From: Desulfobulbaceae bacterium
Lineage (GTDB): Bacteria > Desulfobacterota > Desulfobulbia > Desulfobulbales > SURF-16
Assembly: GCA_024637145.1 (NCBI GenBank)
Contig: JAGXFQ010000028.1
Coordinates: 1 to 64,000, forward strand
DNA length: 64,000 nucleotides
Direction: 5' to 3'
Positions within the stretch are counted from its first letter, which is position 1. Each line of letters starts with the position of its first letter. Below the pieces are notes generated by a model. It was not told the origin of the DNA. It was given only the letters and a program-made list of their open reading frames with translations, and made no database searches. The translations under genes and the position numbers were made by a program. This document shows, piece after piece, positions 1-8,506 of this stretch.

Positions 1-200
1 CGTAAAACTTAAATGTACGTGTAGAATTTCGTTATTGCATACGAACCACAAAGACACGAAGGCACAAAGAAAAACATAAAAACAAGAAGCTCTTCGTGTT
101 TTTGTACCCCTCAAGGGGGTATTAAAAAGAATGCCTTTGTGTTTAAAGACATAGTTGCATAACTATACGAAACTTTAAATGATATACTGCACTAGGCCAC
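1..200. repeat. Non-coding window edge with dispersed-repeat-like sequence
   Basis: No convincing gene starts here. Positions 48-72 carry a purine-rich string of the form ACCACAAAGACACGAAGGCAC, and a related inverted version (CCTTTGTGTTTAAAG) lies near 135-150. A small perfect hairpin with arms TACCCC and GGGGTA sits around 104-121. Such strings recur between genes in many environmental bacteria, which I know generally but cannot test here. Positions 201-352 show only a run of C-rich sequence and no gene. Confidence 0.35.
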
Positions 201-352
201 CTGAGAGACGCAAGCGCCCTCTCCCCTCCCTGAGGCGGCAAGGGGCGGGCAGAGAAAGGTCAGGGGCAAAAAGGGGCACAGCTGGGGAGAACTGAGGGGT
301 ATGGAATCAGCCTTGGCACTGATTTCCAGGGTTGGGCTCAGATATCGGGAAT

Positions 353-1288
353 TTAATTTATGAGCCAGATGGCTATATCGCTGGTACGGCCCAGCAGCCT
401 GTCACTGACCCCCCCCAAAAGCCCTTTGCGGACGTCGGGATCCCGGCGCCCCATGACAATGGTGCCGAAATGCTTATGCCAGGCCTGCAGGGCGATATCC
501 TGGGCCGGTTCCAGACCGCGGCTGACCTCAAGACGATGGACACTGTTCATGTCAAAACCATTTTCCCGCAGGAGTTGTTCAGGGCCATGAAAAACAGACT
601 TATTTTCCAGCAGATGCTCTTGGCACCACTCGGCCCCGAAGCTGCGCGCACATTTTTCCAGGTCCAGCTCCGATCTTCTGGCAAAAAGAGCAGTGGAGTG
701 AAAAAGGGTAATCTCCACTCCGGCAATATCCTTGAAAATATAGCCCAGATGATCCACGGCCTTGAGGATATGGATGGAGCCATCCACCGGCACCAGAATT
801 GTGCGGGAGTCCACATGGCCGTCCACCACCCAGATCGGGATATCCCAGCATTTCTCCAGAATCGACTTGGTGACACTGCCCAGAAGAAGGGAATGGAGGC
901 GGCCGATGCCCCGCCTGCCCACCAGCAGGGCGTCATAAGAGCCGGCACGACTGAGTTGGACCAGATCAGCGGCCACCCCCAGCCGGGAGAGTTCCACCGA
1001 GGTGGTCACCTGCTCCTTGCTGAAGCCGTGGCGGACCAGATGATGGGCGGCGAGTTTCAGATGTTTTTGGGCGGCCAGGAGCTGCGTCTGGGTGCCGCCC
1101 GAGAGGGTGTTCTTTTTCTCCTCCTCAGCCAGCCAGTCAGAACCCACCGGGGGCTGCTGGCCGCTGGGGACAATGCAGACCAGATGCAGAAACACATCCG
1201 CAGCCCCCTCAAACATCTGACCCAGGTAATGAACCTCATTAAGGGAACGAAAGGAGCCGTCCACTGCCACCAGGATCTTCTTTGCCAT
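353..1288 (-). CDS. Tandem universal stress protein (two UspA domains)
   Basis: Cytoplasmic stress protein of 311 residues with two UspA folds, roughly residues 1-150 and 155-311. The first domain opens with KKILVAVDGS and ends with the nucleotide-binding loop GRRGIGRLHSLLLGS. The second opens with RTILVPVDGS and ends with GRRDPDVRKGLLGG, so both halves keep recognisable ATP-loop glycines. The ATG at 1288 is preferred over 1294 because AAGGAG then lies 6 bases upstream; at 1294 it would touch the start codon. It appears monocistronic. The exact stress role cannot be read from the sequence. Confidence 0.88.
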   Translation of the reverse strand: MAKKILVAVDGSFRSLNEVHYLGQMFEGAADVFLHLVCIVPSGQQPPVGSDWLAEEEKKNTLSGGTQTQLLAAQKHLKLAAHHLVRHGFSKEQVTTSVELSRLGVAADLVQLSRAGSYDALLVGRRGIGRLHSLLLGSVTKSILEKCWDIPIWVVDGHVDSRTILVPVDGSIHILKAVDHLGYIFKDIAGVEITLFHSTALFARRSELDLEKCARSFGAEWCQEHLLENKSVFHGPEQLLRENGFDMNSVHRLEVSRGLEPAQDIALQAWHKHFGTIVMGRRDPDVRKGLLGGVSDRLLGRTSDIAIWLIN

Positions 1289-1451
1289 TGCCATCTCCTT
1301 ACCTTACCAAACCAAAGCCGGGAACTGCGCCCTGTCCTTGCAGGCCGCCGCCTATTTTTTTAGTCTAGTGAAGGCGCAGAGTCCCGGTCAATCTGAAAAA
1401 AAACAGGGGAGACCCTTGCCCCACCTTTTATTTCCCCAAGAGATGCCCCCT

Positions 1452-2789
1452 TCAGCCGGTAACAGAAAAGCCCGGCAGGGAGTTGGGCTTTTCCGCCAGA
1501 CTGTGGCGCCTGATTTCAGCGGAACGGGCGAGAACCCCGACATTCTCGTCCACATAATCGAAAACCGTGGCCTTCTTGCCCGGCAAGGGGCGCAGGATAC
1601 GACCCACCACCTGCAGCAGTCTGCCGGCGAATTTTATAGGGGTGGTGAGAAAGAGGGTGGCGAGTCCCGGGCAGTCAAACCCTTCACCGATGAGCTGCAG
1701 GGTGGAGATGAGAATCTGCAGTTCGCCGCTGCGGACCTCCTCCACGGTAGCACTGCGCTCCTCGGCAAGGGTGCGGCCGGTGAGGACCTTGGCGGCCACG
1801 CCGCGCTCAGCCAGCAGCTCGGCCAGCAGCTCACAATGGGCCACCCGGTCACTCACCACCAGAATCCCCCCTTCGCTCTTGCGACTCTGGGCCACCACGT
1901 CATCAACAATCTGCCCGTTGCGAGATTCATCCGTGGTGAGGGCCTTCAGCATCTCCTGATAATTATCGCGATACCGGAAGGTAAAAGAGGTGGGGTGCTG
2001 GATCAGTTCCGGCCTGAGTACGGCGCCCGCGGCAGCCAGCTCCTCCCTGTCCACCCGGTACACCAGGTCGCCCAGGAAGAGAGTAATCAGCCGGGACATG
2101 CCGTCCCGACGAAAGGCGGTGGCCGACAGGCCAAACATGTACAGACAGTCAAAGGCAGTGACCACATCGGTGAAAAGGGTGGCAGGCACCCGATGACACT
2201 CATCCACGCAGATCTGGCCAAAATGGCCGGTAAGCTCAGCCAGTCTGTTGCGGGCCGTATTGACGATGGCCACGGAGATGGGGGCAATGGTGAAACAACC
2301 ATCACCCATGAGGCCGGGTTCAAGACCAAGAAACTGCCTGATCCGCTCCTGCCATTGATAAAGTAGCTCTTTGTTATGGACAAGAATCAGGGTGGGTTGG
2401 CGACGCTTGGCGATCACGGCCAGGGCCATGACGGTCTTACCGGAACCGGTGCCCGACTCCAGCACCCCAAACTGGCGCTCCAGCACCGCAGTCACCGCCT
2501 CCTGCTGATAGGGGCGCAGAGAGGCGGAAAAGGCAAAATCCACCTCCGGACAACGCCGCCTCTTGTCAATAATCTCCGGGGTGACCCCGTCAAAGTGGCG
2601 GACCAGACGGATGGCCTCATTGGCAAAACCACGCGGAAAGGTGAGGCCCTGCTTGCTCTTGCGATAAAAGGTAAGCTTGGGCTTGAGCCTTTTCCCCACC
2701 CAGCGCCCATACTTGACGGCATCCACATATTGAGGATTGTCAATGGTGAGCTCCGTGATGATGGCCCGGCTCGCTTCCTGGCCGGCCAT
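1452..2789 (-). CDS. Superfamily II DEAD/DEAH helicase, XPB/UvsW-like
   Basis: ATP-dependent nucleic acid helicase or translocase of about 445 residues. It has Walker A GTGSGKT at residues 113-119, the Q-like stretch LRPYQQEAV before it, DECH at 196-199, GLSAT as motif III, and a C-terminal helicase domain with QVVGRILRP as motif VI. The open frame continues upstream to 2948, but that part is low-complexity proline coded by long C runs, so I place the start at the ATG at 2789. No clear ribosome site precedes it, so the start is uncertain. It stands alone. The substrate is unknown; related proteins act in repair or as phage-type helicases. Confidence 0.8.
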   Translation of the reverse strand: MAGQEASRAIITELTIDNPQYVDAVKYGRWVGKRLKPKLTFYRKSKQGLTFPRGFANEAIRLVRHFDGVTPEIIDKRRRCPEVDFAFSASLRPYQQEAVTAVLERQFGVLESGTGSGKTVMALAVIAKRRQPTLILVHNKELLYQWQERIRQFLGLEPGLMGDGCFTIAPISVAIVNTARNRLAELTGHFGQICVDECHRVPATLFTDVVTAFDCLYMFGLSATAFRRDGMSRLITLFLGDLVYRVDREELAAAGAVLRPELIQHPTSFTFRYRDNYQEMLKALTTDESRNGQIVDDVVAQSRKSEGGILVVSDRVAHCELLAELLAERGVAAKVLTGRTLAEERSATVEEVRSGELQILISTLQLIGEGFDCPGLATLFLTTPIKFAGRLLQVVGRILRPLPGKKATVFDYVDENVGVLARSAEIRRHSLAEKPNSLPGFSVTG

Positions 2790-3205
2790 GGTAAGGAAAC
2801 ATTCATGGCTGACAGTTAACTGGGCAGGATGTTTTGTAGGGGGGGGAGAGGACACAGTAACCACGCACATTAAATTTTCAGGCCCACCACTGCTACGCAG
2901 GGGGGGAGGGGGGGGGGCAAGAATAAGAAAAAACTGCCTGATCCGCAACTCCCCACAAAAAAGAAGAAGCGGGCCTAACCAGGTTTCTCCTAAATAAAAT
3001 CCTGTAGTTCACCGACCTGAGCTGTTACTCTAGCTGACCTTGTGACTACCACTAATATTGAGCCACGAGCAAGATTCTTTTTGATAACATCTTTAAAAGA
3101 TAAGTAGATAAGCATAAGTGATTCAGCCAACATAGAGACAAAGAGGACCTGTGCTCATAAGCCAGGATCTCCGATTCTTTCCCATCAAGAGGGCTTTCCA
3201 AAAGC
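2790..3205. other. Intergenic region with long G tracts
   Basis: The 416 bases between the divergent helicase and the hypothetical protein at 3206 hold no supported gene. They contain three G runs on the plus strand: 2839-2846 (8), 2900-2906 (7) and 2908-2917 (10). These lie just upstream of the helicase start and may be part of its leader or promoter. I see no clear promoter boxes. Confidence 0.5.
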
Positions 3206-3556
3206 ATGAACGATTTCAAAAAACAGTGGGACACGGCCATGGCCATGGCCGTGCTTGCCAACAAGAACGTGGACAGTGCAACCTGGGCCGAGGCCGTGGA
3301 ATGGCTCATGCTTTACGGCCCCCCTTCCATTCAGGAAACACTGAGCCAGGCCTCTTCTGCCGCCACCAGCACCCATTTTCCGGGGCTCAAACCTTCCGGC
3401 TATAGCCCGGACGGCAAACCCCTCTATGATGTGCAGGCCCTGGCCCAGGCCCTGGACATCTCGGTCGAAGAGGTGCTGACGAAACTAAAGGCAAAAGAGG
3501 AGCAGCAGGAAACCAGCCACCTCTTTGGCCAGGAGGATGTCCTGAAAATCCAGTGA
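3206..3556 (+). CDS. Conserved-looking hypothetical protein, 116 aa
   Basis: I do not recognise this protein. It is soluble and mostly helical, with no signal peptide or membrane segment. The C-terminal third (YDVQALAQALDISVEEVLTKL) has the look of a helix-turn-helix or small nucleic-acid-binding motif, but that is only an impression. Codon use matches the neighbours, with G/C-rich third positions. The codons for the TAMAMAV segment near residue 10 form a 22-base perfect palindrome. It lies 142 bases upstream of the YqeY gene and reads in the same direction. Confidence 0.6.
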   Translation: MNDFKKQWDTAMAMAVLANKNVDSATWAEAVEWLMLYGPPSIQETLSQASSAATSTHFPGLKPSGYSPDGKPLYDVQALAQALDISVEEVLTKLKAKEEQQETSHLFGQEDVLKIQ

Positions 3557-3698
3557 GCCCCATATCCTGAAGGTTGCGGCTGCAAGCCCTTTCTTTTTTT
3601 GGGAGGCGGCAAATTCTTGACCTCCTCCTGAAATGCTTTATGATTGTCTCTGCTTTTTCACCCCGCATATCCCTTGTCTAACCGTATGAGGATGACCC

Positions 3699-4100
3699 AT
3701 GTCTCTCCAAGAACAGATCCGCCACGACCTGAAGGCTTCAATGAAGGCCAAAACCACCACCAAAACCTCTGCCATCCGCATCATTATCGGCGAATTCCAA
3801 CGTCAGCCAAAAAAAGAACTCGCCGACTCCGAGGTTATCGCCATTATCAGGAAACTGATCAAATCAGAGACGGAGCTGCTGGCCGCCACGGGCAGCCAAC
3901 CAGAAGATTCGGAATATATCGCTGTCCTTGAGGCCTACCTGCCGCAGCAGGCCACGGCAGAGGAGATCAAGGCCTGGATAGCCGCCAATATTGACCTCAG
4001 CAGCGTCAAAAACCCCATGCAGGCCATGAAACCGATCATGAACCATTTTGCCGGCCGGACAGACGGCAATCTGGTAAAAAGCATCCTCGAAAAACTGTAA
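3699..4100 (+). CDS. GatB/YqeY domain-containing protein
   Basis: Small helical protein of 133 residues that matches the YqeY family along its whole length: an N-terminal SLQEQIRHDLKASMKAK, central EVIAIIRKLIKS and YLPQQATAEEI, and a C-terminal GRTDGNLVKSIL. The domain is related to the tRNA-binding tail of the GatB subunit of amidotransferases, but the role of stand-alone YqeY is not settled. The gene is preceded by GAGGATGACCC upstream of its ATG. Its stop codon overlaps the first base of the next start (TAATG), so it is translationally coupled to the phospholipase gene. Confidence 0.9.
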   Translation: MSLQEQIRHDLKASMKAKTTTKTSAIRIIIGEFQRQPKKELADSEVIAIIRKLIKSETELLAATGSQPEDSEYIAVLEAYLPQQATAEEIKAWIAANIDLSSVKNPMQAMKPIMNHFAGRTDGNLVKSILEKL

Positions 4101-5176
4101 TGATAAGAACAAGAGCTGCCATGCTCATGACCCGCCTCTTGCCAGGTTTACTTGCCCTGCAACTGAGTACCATTCTGCTGACAATCCTGTTGGGGTCCTG
4201 CCCAGCCGTGCTGGCGGCCGGTTACGAAGAATGTCTGCTCCGCGCCCTGCAGGAAAGTGACGACACCCTCACCCTGGGGGAAATCAAGAGGGGCTGCCAG
4301 GGGGCAGAAAAGAGCGCCGAGAGTCAGGAGAGGGTCGAAGCGCGCCGGGCTGCCGCCGAGAGCGCGCCGGCCACGGTCGCCCCCGAGCCCCATGCCAGCA
4401 ACTTTTCAGTAAGTCCCCACCGGCAAAATTACATTCTCTTCTTCAGCCATAATACCGCGCCCAACAACACCCCCTACACCGATAATCCTAACGCCTCTCT
4501 TGACGCAAATGAGGTGACCTTCCAGGTCAGTCTCAAATTTCCGGTGGGCACCCTGCGCCTCGGCGACAGAAAGACCTATCTCATGGCAGCCTATACGGCC
4601 CAGTCATTCTGGCAGGCCTACAACAAGGACCTGTCCAGCCCTTTCCGTGAAACCAATCATGAGCCGGAACTTTTTGCCCTTGTCCCCCTGAATCTGAAAA
4701 TTCCGGGGGTGGACCACACCTACCTGATGGCCGGTCTTGTCCATCAATCAAACGGCCGCAGTGACCCCCTGTCGCGGAGCTGGAACCGCCTTTATGTTGA
4801 TTTTGTTCTTGAGGGAGCAAACTTTAAAATCAGTCTGAAACCCTGGTATATCATTCCGGAGAAGACCTCCGGCTATCTTATCGGCTCAGGGGAGGATAAC
4901 AACCCGGATATCCGCGATTATATGGGCTATGGCGAGATCAGCGGCGCCCTCAAGGTGCATGACCACACCTTGAGCTTCATGCTCCGCAACAATCTTGTTT
5001 ATCATGACAATAAGGGCGCCCTGAAGCTGGGCTGGTCCTTCAAGATGCCCTTTATCGAGGTGGAAAACCTCAAGGGCTACATCCACTATTTTAACGGCTA
5101 CGGTGAGTCCCTGATCGACTATAATGCCGCTGTGCAGCGCTTTGGCGCAGGTCTCATGCTCGCCGACTGGTTCTAG
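4100..5176 (+). CDS. pldA: Outer-membrane phospholipase A (OMPLA)
   Basis: Outer-membrane beta-barrel enzyme that hydrolyses phospholipids misplaced in the outer leaflet. The 358-residue product has a signal peptide (hydrophobic residues about 10-39, ending near VLAA), a charged linker to residue 100, then a barrel. The catalytic signature VHQSNGRSDPLSRSWNR gives His215, Ser217 and Asn229, with the same spacing as His142, Ser144 and Asn156 in E. coli. It ends in an aromatic residue (DWF), as outer-membrane proteins usually do. It is translated with yqeY. The 60-residue Ala/Glu-rich linker after the signal peptide is longer than in the enteric enzyme. Confidence 0.9.
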   Translation: MIRTRAAMLMTRLLPGLLALQLSTILLTILLGSCPAVLAAGYEECLLRALQESDDTLTLGEIKRGCQGAEKSAESQERVEARRAAAESAPATVAPEPHASNFSVSPHRQNYILFFSHNTAPNNTPYTDNPNASLDANEVTFQVSLKFPVGTLRLGDRKTYLMAAYTAQSFWQAYNKDLSSPFRETNHEPELFALVPLNLKIPGVDHTYLMAGLVHQSNGRSDPLSRSWNRLYVDFVLEGANFKISLKPWYIIPEKTSGYLIGSGEDNNPDIRDYMGYGEISGALKVHDHTLSFMLRNNLVYHDNKGALKLGWSFKMPFIEVENLKGYIHYFNGYGESLIDYNAAVQRFGAGLMLADWF

Positions 5177-5226
5177 CTGCTCCCCCTGGCCAGAACCAAA
5201 AAAATGGGAGGCGAACCGGTCCCCGG

Positions 5227-7434
5227 TCAGAACAATCTGCTTCCCACCTGGTAGACCATTGTGGAGAGGAGAAAGGCAAAGAGGGTGTTAAAGGTCATGG
5301 AAAAGAGACCCCATTTCCAACTTCCTGCCTCCTTGACAATACAGGCCACCGTGACAAAACAGGGGGCGTAAAACATCACAAAGATGATCACTGACAGGGC
5401 CTTCACCGCGTCCCAGCTTCGATCCTTGGCCAGGGTCTCGCCCAGGGAGTCGCTGGCCTCAGGGTCCACCTCGCCCAGAGAGTAGGAGGTAGCCAGGGTG
5501 GAGATGATGACCTCCTTGGCGGCAAAGCCCCCCACCAGCGCGATATTGGTGCGCCAGTCAAAACCGGGCAGCCAGCTTATTTTTTCCAGGGCCGTGCCGA
5601 TCCTGCCGGCCACCGAATAACGCAGGGCCTTCTCTGCCTCGGCATTGGCCACTTCCAGGAGATCCTTCTGCATAGCCCGGGCCTCCGGGCCTGCCTGACC
5701 GGCATCCTCAGGCGAAGCTGGCAGTTGAGGCGAGGCCTGGCGGATAATTTCCTGGCGCTGATTTTCAAAAACCTGCCGCTCTGAGTCGGGCAGACCCGGA
5801 AAGGTCATCATGGCCCACAGCAGAATGGAGATGCCGAGAATAACGGTCCCCGCCTTCTTGATATAGTGCCAGGTCTTCTCCCAGGTATGAATAAGCAGGC
5901 CCTTGAAGGTGGGAAAACGGTAAGGGGGCAGTTCCAGGACAAAGGGCGTGGACTCCCCCCGCAAAACCGTGAGACGGAGGAGCTTAGCCGCCAGCAGGGC
6001 CATGAGCCAGGCCAGCAGGGTGAAGAGAAACATGTACATGGCCTGATTTTCGCTGAAAAAGGCGCCCACCAGCAAAGCCAGGACCGGCAATTTGGCACCA
6101 CAGTTCATGAAAGGCACGGTGAGCAGGGTGGCCATCCTCTCTTTTGGCGACCGCAGGGTCCGGGTGGCCATGACCCCGGGCACGGCACAGCCTCCGGCAA
6201 TACCACCGGAAATGATATAGGCCATCACCGAGCTGCCGTGCAGGCCGAAGATGCGAAAGACGCGGTCCATCATAAAGGCGACCCGGGCCAGATAGCCAGT
6301 ATCTTCCAGCAGAGCAATGCCGAAAAACATAAACATGATGAGCGGCACGAACCCCAACACCCCGCCGATACCGTCAATAACGCCGGCAATGAGCATGGAC
6401 TTGAAATAGCCCTCCGCCAAAAAGGTGTCGGCCACCCCGCCAAGCCAGGAGAAAAAGGTGGCGGACCAGGCAACCGGCAGGGCGGAATAGGTAAAGGTGA
6501 AATTGTAGAGACCAAGAAGGACCAGGAGCATAATCAGCGGTCCGGCAAAACGATTGGTCAGAACATTATCAAGGCGATCCGACATGTACAGGCGATCCGG
6601 ATCCATGGTCCGGTGCACCACATTCTGCTTGAGGATGGATTTGATAAAGCCGTAGCGGTGATCGGCAATCATGGCATCTGGTTCGGAGCCCACGGTCTGT
6701 TCAAGATGCCGGGCAACCTGCTCCACCTTTTCCAGAAGCCGGCTGGACAGCGCATGATCCTCCTTGGCGCCGATTTCCAGGTGGCGGTCATCCTTTTCCA
6801 GATATTTCAGGGCGGTCCAGCGGGCCGGATAGTCTCTGGTAAGAAAGCCGCCCTCCTCAATCATGGTACTGAGATCAAGCATGGCGGCATCAAGATCGTC
6901 GCCGTAGGAGATATGGGCCGGCTGCCATTTATCATGCTCTTGGGCATGGGCGATGGCCGTGGCCATGAGCTCGGTGATTCCCTGGCCGGAGCGGGCCACC
7001 ACCGGACAAACCGGCAGGCCGATCAAGGCACTGAGCCGTTCATGGTCTATTTCAATGCCCCTCTTCTTGGCGGCATCAACCATATTGAGGGCAATGACCA
7101 TGGGCACCCCCATCTCCATAAACTGGCAGGAAAGATAGAGGTTGCGCTCCAGGTTGGAGGCATCAACGATATTGATGATCACCCCGGGCCGCTGATTGAC
7201 CAGATAATCCCGGGCCACAACCTCCTCCTCTGAATAGGGGGAGAGGGAGTAGATGCCGGGCAGATCAACGAGACGGCAGCTCAGGCCCCCTTTGGTATAA
7301 GAGCCCTCTTTGGTATCAACCGTGACCCCGGGATAGTTGCCGACATGCTGGCGGGCGCCGGTAAGGGCATTAAAAAGAGTGGTCTTGCCGGAATTAGGAT
7401 TGCCGGCTAAGGCAATGGTCAGCTCGTTACGCAT
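5227..7434 (-). CDS. feoB: Ferrous iron transporter FeoB
   Basis: Inner-membrane Fe(II) transporter of 735 residues with an N-terminal G domain. GNPNSGKTT is the P loop, followed by the FeoB signature VGNYPGVTVDTKEG, DLPGIYSL as G3 and ALNMVD as G4. After the cytosolic spacer come the Gate motifs, including VPFMNCGAKLPV and CAVPGVMATRTL, and about 8-10 membrane helices. The length is normal for the family. It overlaps the end of feoA by 8 bases. It ends convergently with pldA, and I see no strong hairpin between them. Confidence 0.97.
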   Translation of the reverse strand: MRNELTIALAGNPNSGKTTLFNALTGARQHVGNYPGVTVDTKEGSYTKGGLSCRLVDLPGIYSLSPYSEEEVVARDYLVNQRPGVIINIVDASNLERNLYLSCQFMEMGVPMVIALNMVDAAKKRGIEIDHERLSALIGLPVCPVVARSGQGITELMATAIAHAQEHDKWQPAHISYGDDLDAAMLDLSTMIEEGGFLTRDYPARWTALKYLEKDDRHLEIGAKEDHALSSRLLEKVEQVARHLEQTVGSEPDAMIADHRYGFIKSILKQNVVHRTMDPDRLYMSDRLDNVLTNRFAGPLIMLLVLLGLYNFTFTYSALPVAWSATFFSWLGGVADTFLAEGYFKSMLIAGVIDGIGGVLGFVPLIMFMFFGIALLEDTGYLARVAFMMDRVFRIFGLHGSSVMAYIISGGIAGGCAVPGVMATRTLRSPKERMATLLTVPFMNCGAKLPVLALLVGAFFSENQAMYMFLFTLLAWLMALLAAKLLRLTVLRGESTPFVLELPPYRFPTFKGLLIHTWEKTWHYIKKAGTVILGISILLWAMMTFPGLPDSERQVFENQRQEIIRQASPQLPASPEDAGQAGPEARAMQKDLLEVANAEAEKALRYSVAGRIGTALEKISWLPGFDWRTNIALVGGFAAKEVIISTLATSYSLGEVDPEASDSLGETLAKDRSWDAVKALSVIIFVMFYAPCFVTVACIVKEAGSWKWGLFSMTFNTLFAFLLSTMVYQVGSRLF

Positions 7435-7666
7435 CGTCTACTTCCACCTCGATATAATCAGCCTCATTATTGCGGAGGCTCAGGGTGCCCCCCATGACCC
7501 GCAGGGCAACAGGATCATAGAGCGGGGCCCTGCCCCGGATCGATATCTCCGTCCCCGGCACCAACCCCATATCCCTGATCCGCTGGCCAAGTTCACCGCC
7601 GGCCTTCACCGCCGTAATAACGCCGGACTGATATTTTGTCATTTCCCGTAAAGATATTTTTGTCAT
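7427..7666 (-). CDS. feoA: FeoA-domain iron transport accessory protein
   Basis: SH3-like cytosolic protein of 79 residues that supports FeoB. It shows the FeoA pattern: VKAGGELGQRIRDMGLVPGTEISI, then APLYDPVALRVMGGTLSLRNNEADYIEV. It is the second gene of a three-gene operon. It starts 3 bases after the Cys-rich protein gene and overlaps feoB by 8 bases. Confidence 0.96.
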   Translation of the reverse strand: MTKISLREMTKYQSGVITAVKAGGELGQRIRDMGLVPGTEISIRGRAPLYDPVALRVMGGTLSLRNNEADYIEVEVDDA

Positions 7667-7669
7667 ACC

Positions 7670-7855
7670 CTACCCCTGTGAATCCTTATTTTCCTTGGCG
7701 CCTACATCATCCAGGGGCGGACATTGCCCAGGCCTCTTCTGGCCACCGCACTCTTTGCTGGCACAGCCGTTGCAGCCAGGTTTTAATAATCTCCGCACAA
7801 TATAGATAAAGGCCACCAGGACAACCGCCCCGGTGAGTAAGATATCAAGATTCAT
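7670..7855 (-). CDS. FeoB-associated Cys-rich membrane protein
   Basis: Protein of 61 residues with one N-terminal membrane helix (about residues 4-20) and a cytosolic tail that holds four cysteines (PGCNGCASKECGG, then QCPP). Proteins of this type are commonly encoded beside feoAB, and the tail may bind or hand over iron; that role is inference. It is the first gene of the feo operon, so the operon promoter should lie between 7856 and 8296. Confidence 0.8.
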   Translation of the reverse strand: MNLDILLTGAVVLVAFIYIVRRLLKPGCNGCASKECGGQKRPGQCPPLDDVGAKENKDSQG

Positions 7856-7878
7856 TTTGTCCTCCGCTTCCCCGTGAT

Positions 7879-7970
7879 TTAGGCCTACGCCGCGCCTGAA
7901 AAAATAACGATGCCCTTCACAAAATGCAACATGTTTTTTGGAGATGCCGACGTTAATTAGACAGGCCTAA
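7879..7970. promoter_or_regulatory. Possible DtxR/MntR-type metal-repressor boxes upstream of feo
   Basis: Two imperfect inverted repeats built on TTAGGC lie ahead of the feo operon: TTAGGC...GCCTGAA at 7879-7900 and TTAGACAGGCCTAA at 7957-7970. Both resemble DtxR-family operators more than a classical Fur box. The rest of the 440-base gap up to the ferredoxin gene has no convincing gene, but has a short C/G inverted repeat (CCCTTTC 8010-8016 with GAAAGGG 8029-8035). Confidence 0.35.
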
Positions 7971-8296
7971 CTTGTTTTTTTTTTTGCTGTGCCCCTTTCT
8001 CTGTTGCAGCCCTTTCCCTCATTATAGCGAAAGGGGGATGATCGCCCACCTCAATTCCCATAGCAACAGACGAAAAAAATCCTTGGCATCCGGTAAACCG
8101 GGCGACGGCTCTGCCGCTTCATATTGGTAATCTTGTGGTTTTAGCAAAAATAATCTCGTCGCCCTTTTTAAGAGCCGTGATAATCCTATTTCTGATTTGA
8201 CAGGAAAGAGGCCCATGCCTGATACTGGCAGAGAGCTTCAGTAACGGCTGATGCCCAGAAACCGAAGATTATTAAAAAAGAATAGGGAGGTAAATC

Positions 8297-8482
8297 ATGT
8301 GGAACGTCGAGGTAGATGCAGACAAATGTACCGGGGCTGGACTCTGTGTTGATAACTGCCCCACCGGGGTTTACGAAATGGTGGACAACAAGGCCGTGCC
8401 GGCACATGCTGAAGAGTGCATAGGCTGTGAGACATGCATGGAGGTCTGTCCCACCGGGGCCTGCCTGGTCACGGAAGTTTAA
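8297..8482 (+). CDS. Small dicluster ferredoxin, probably 3Fe-4S/4Fe-4S
   Basis: Cytoplasmic electron carrier of 61 residues. The second cluster motif is canonical: Cys41, Cys44, Cys47 and Cys51-Pro. The first keeps Cys11, Cys17 and Cys21-Pro, but has Ala14 where the second cysteine belongs. Loss of that ligand predicts a [3Fe-4S] cluster, as in 7-Fe ferredoxins. Desulfovibrio africanus ferredoxin III has Asp there. The start follows AGGGAGGT. It is a single gene and reads away from the feo operon. It could supply electrons to the NuoEFG-less complex I, but the sequence does not show that. Confidence 0.92.
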   Translation: MWNVEVDADKCTGAGLCVDNCPTGVYEMVDNKAVPAHAEECIGCETCMEVCPTGACLVTEV

Positions 8483-8506
8483 AAAGCGGCCTGCCCCTCT
8501 TCTCTC

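Noticed and set aside
332-1363. 343-residue plus-strand open frame opposite the stress protein
   Set aside because: It mirrors the Usp gene on the other strand; the minus strand has clear domain motifs. The same holds for many long plus-strand frames opposite nuo, pnp, infB, pyk and icd.
3052-3309. Minus-strand 85-residue frame upstream of the 3206 gene
   Set aside because: It overlaps the hypothetical gene, whose codon pattern is better, and is itself Ser/Leu-rich without a motif.
8022-8216. Minus-strand 64-residue frame upstream of feo
   Set aside because: No ribosome site, no recognisable motif, and it lies across the feo and ferredoxin promoter region.
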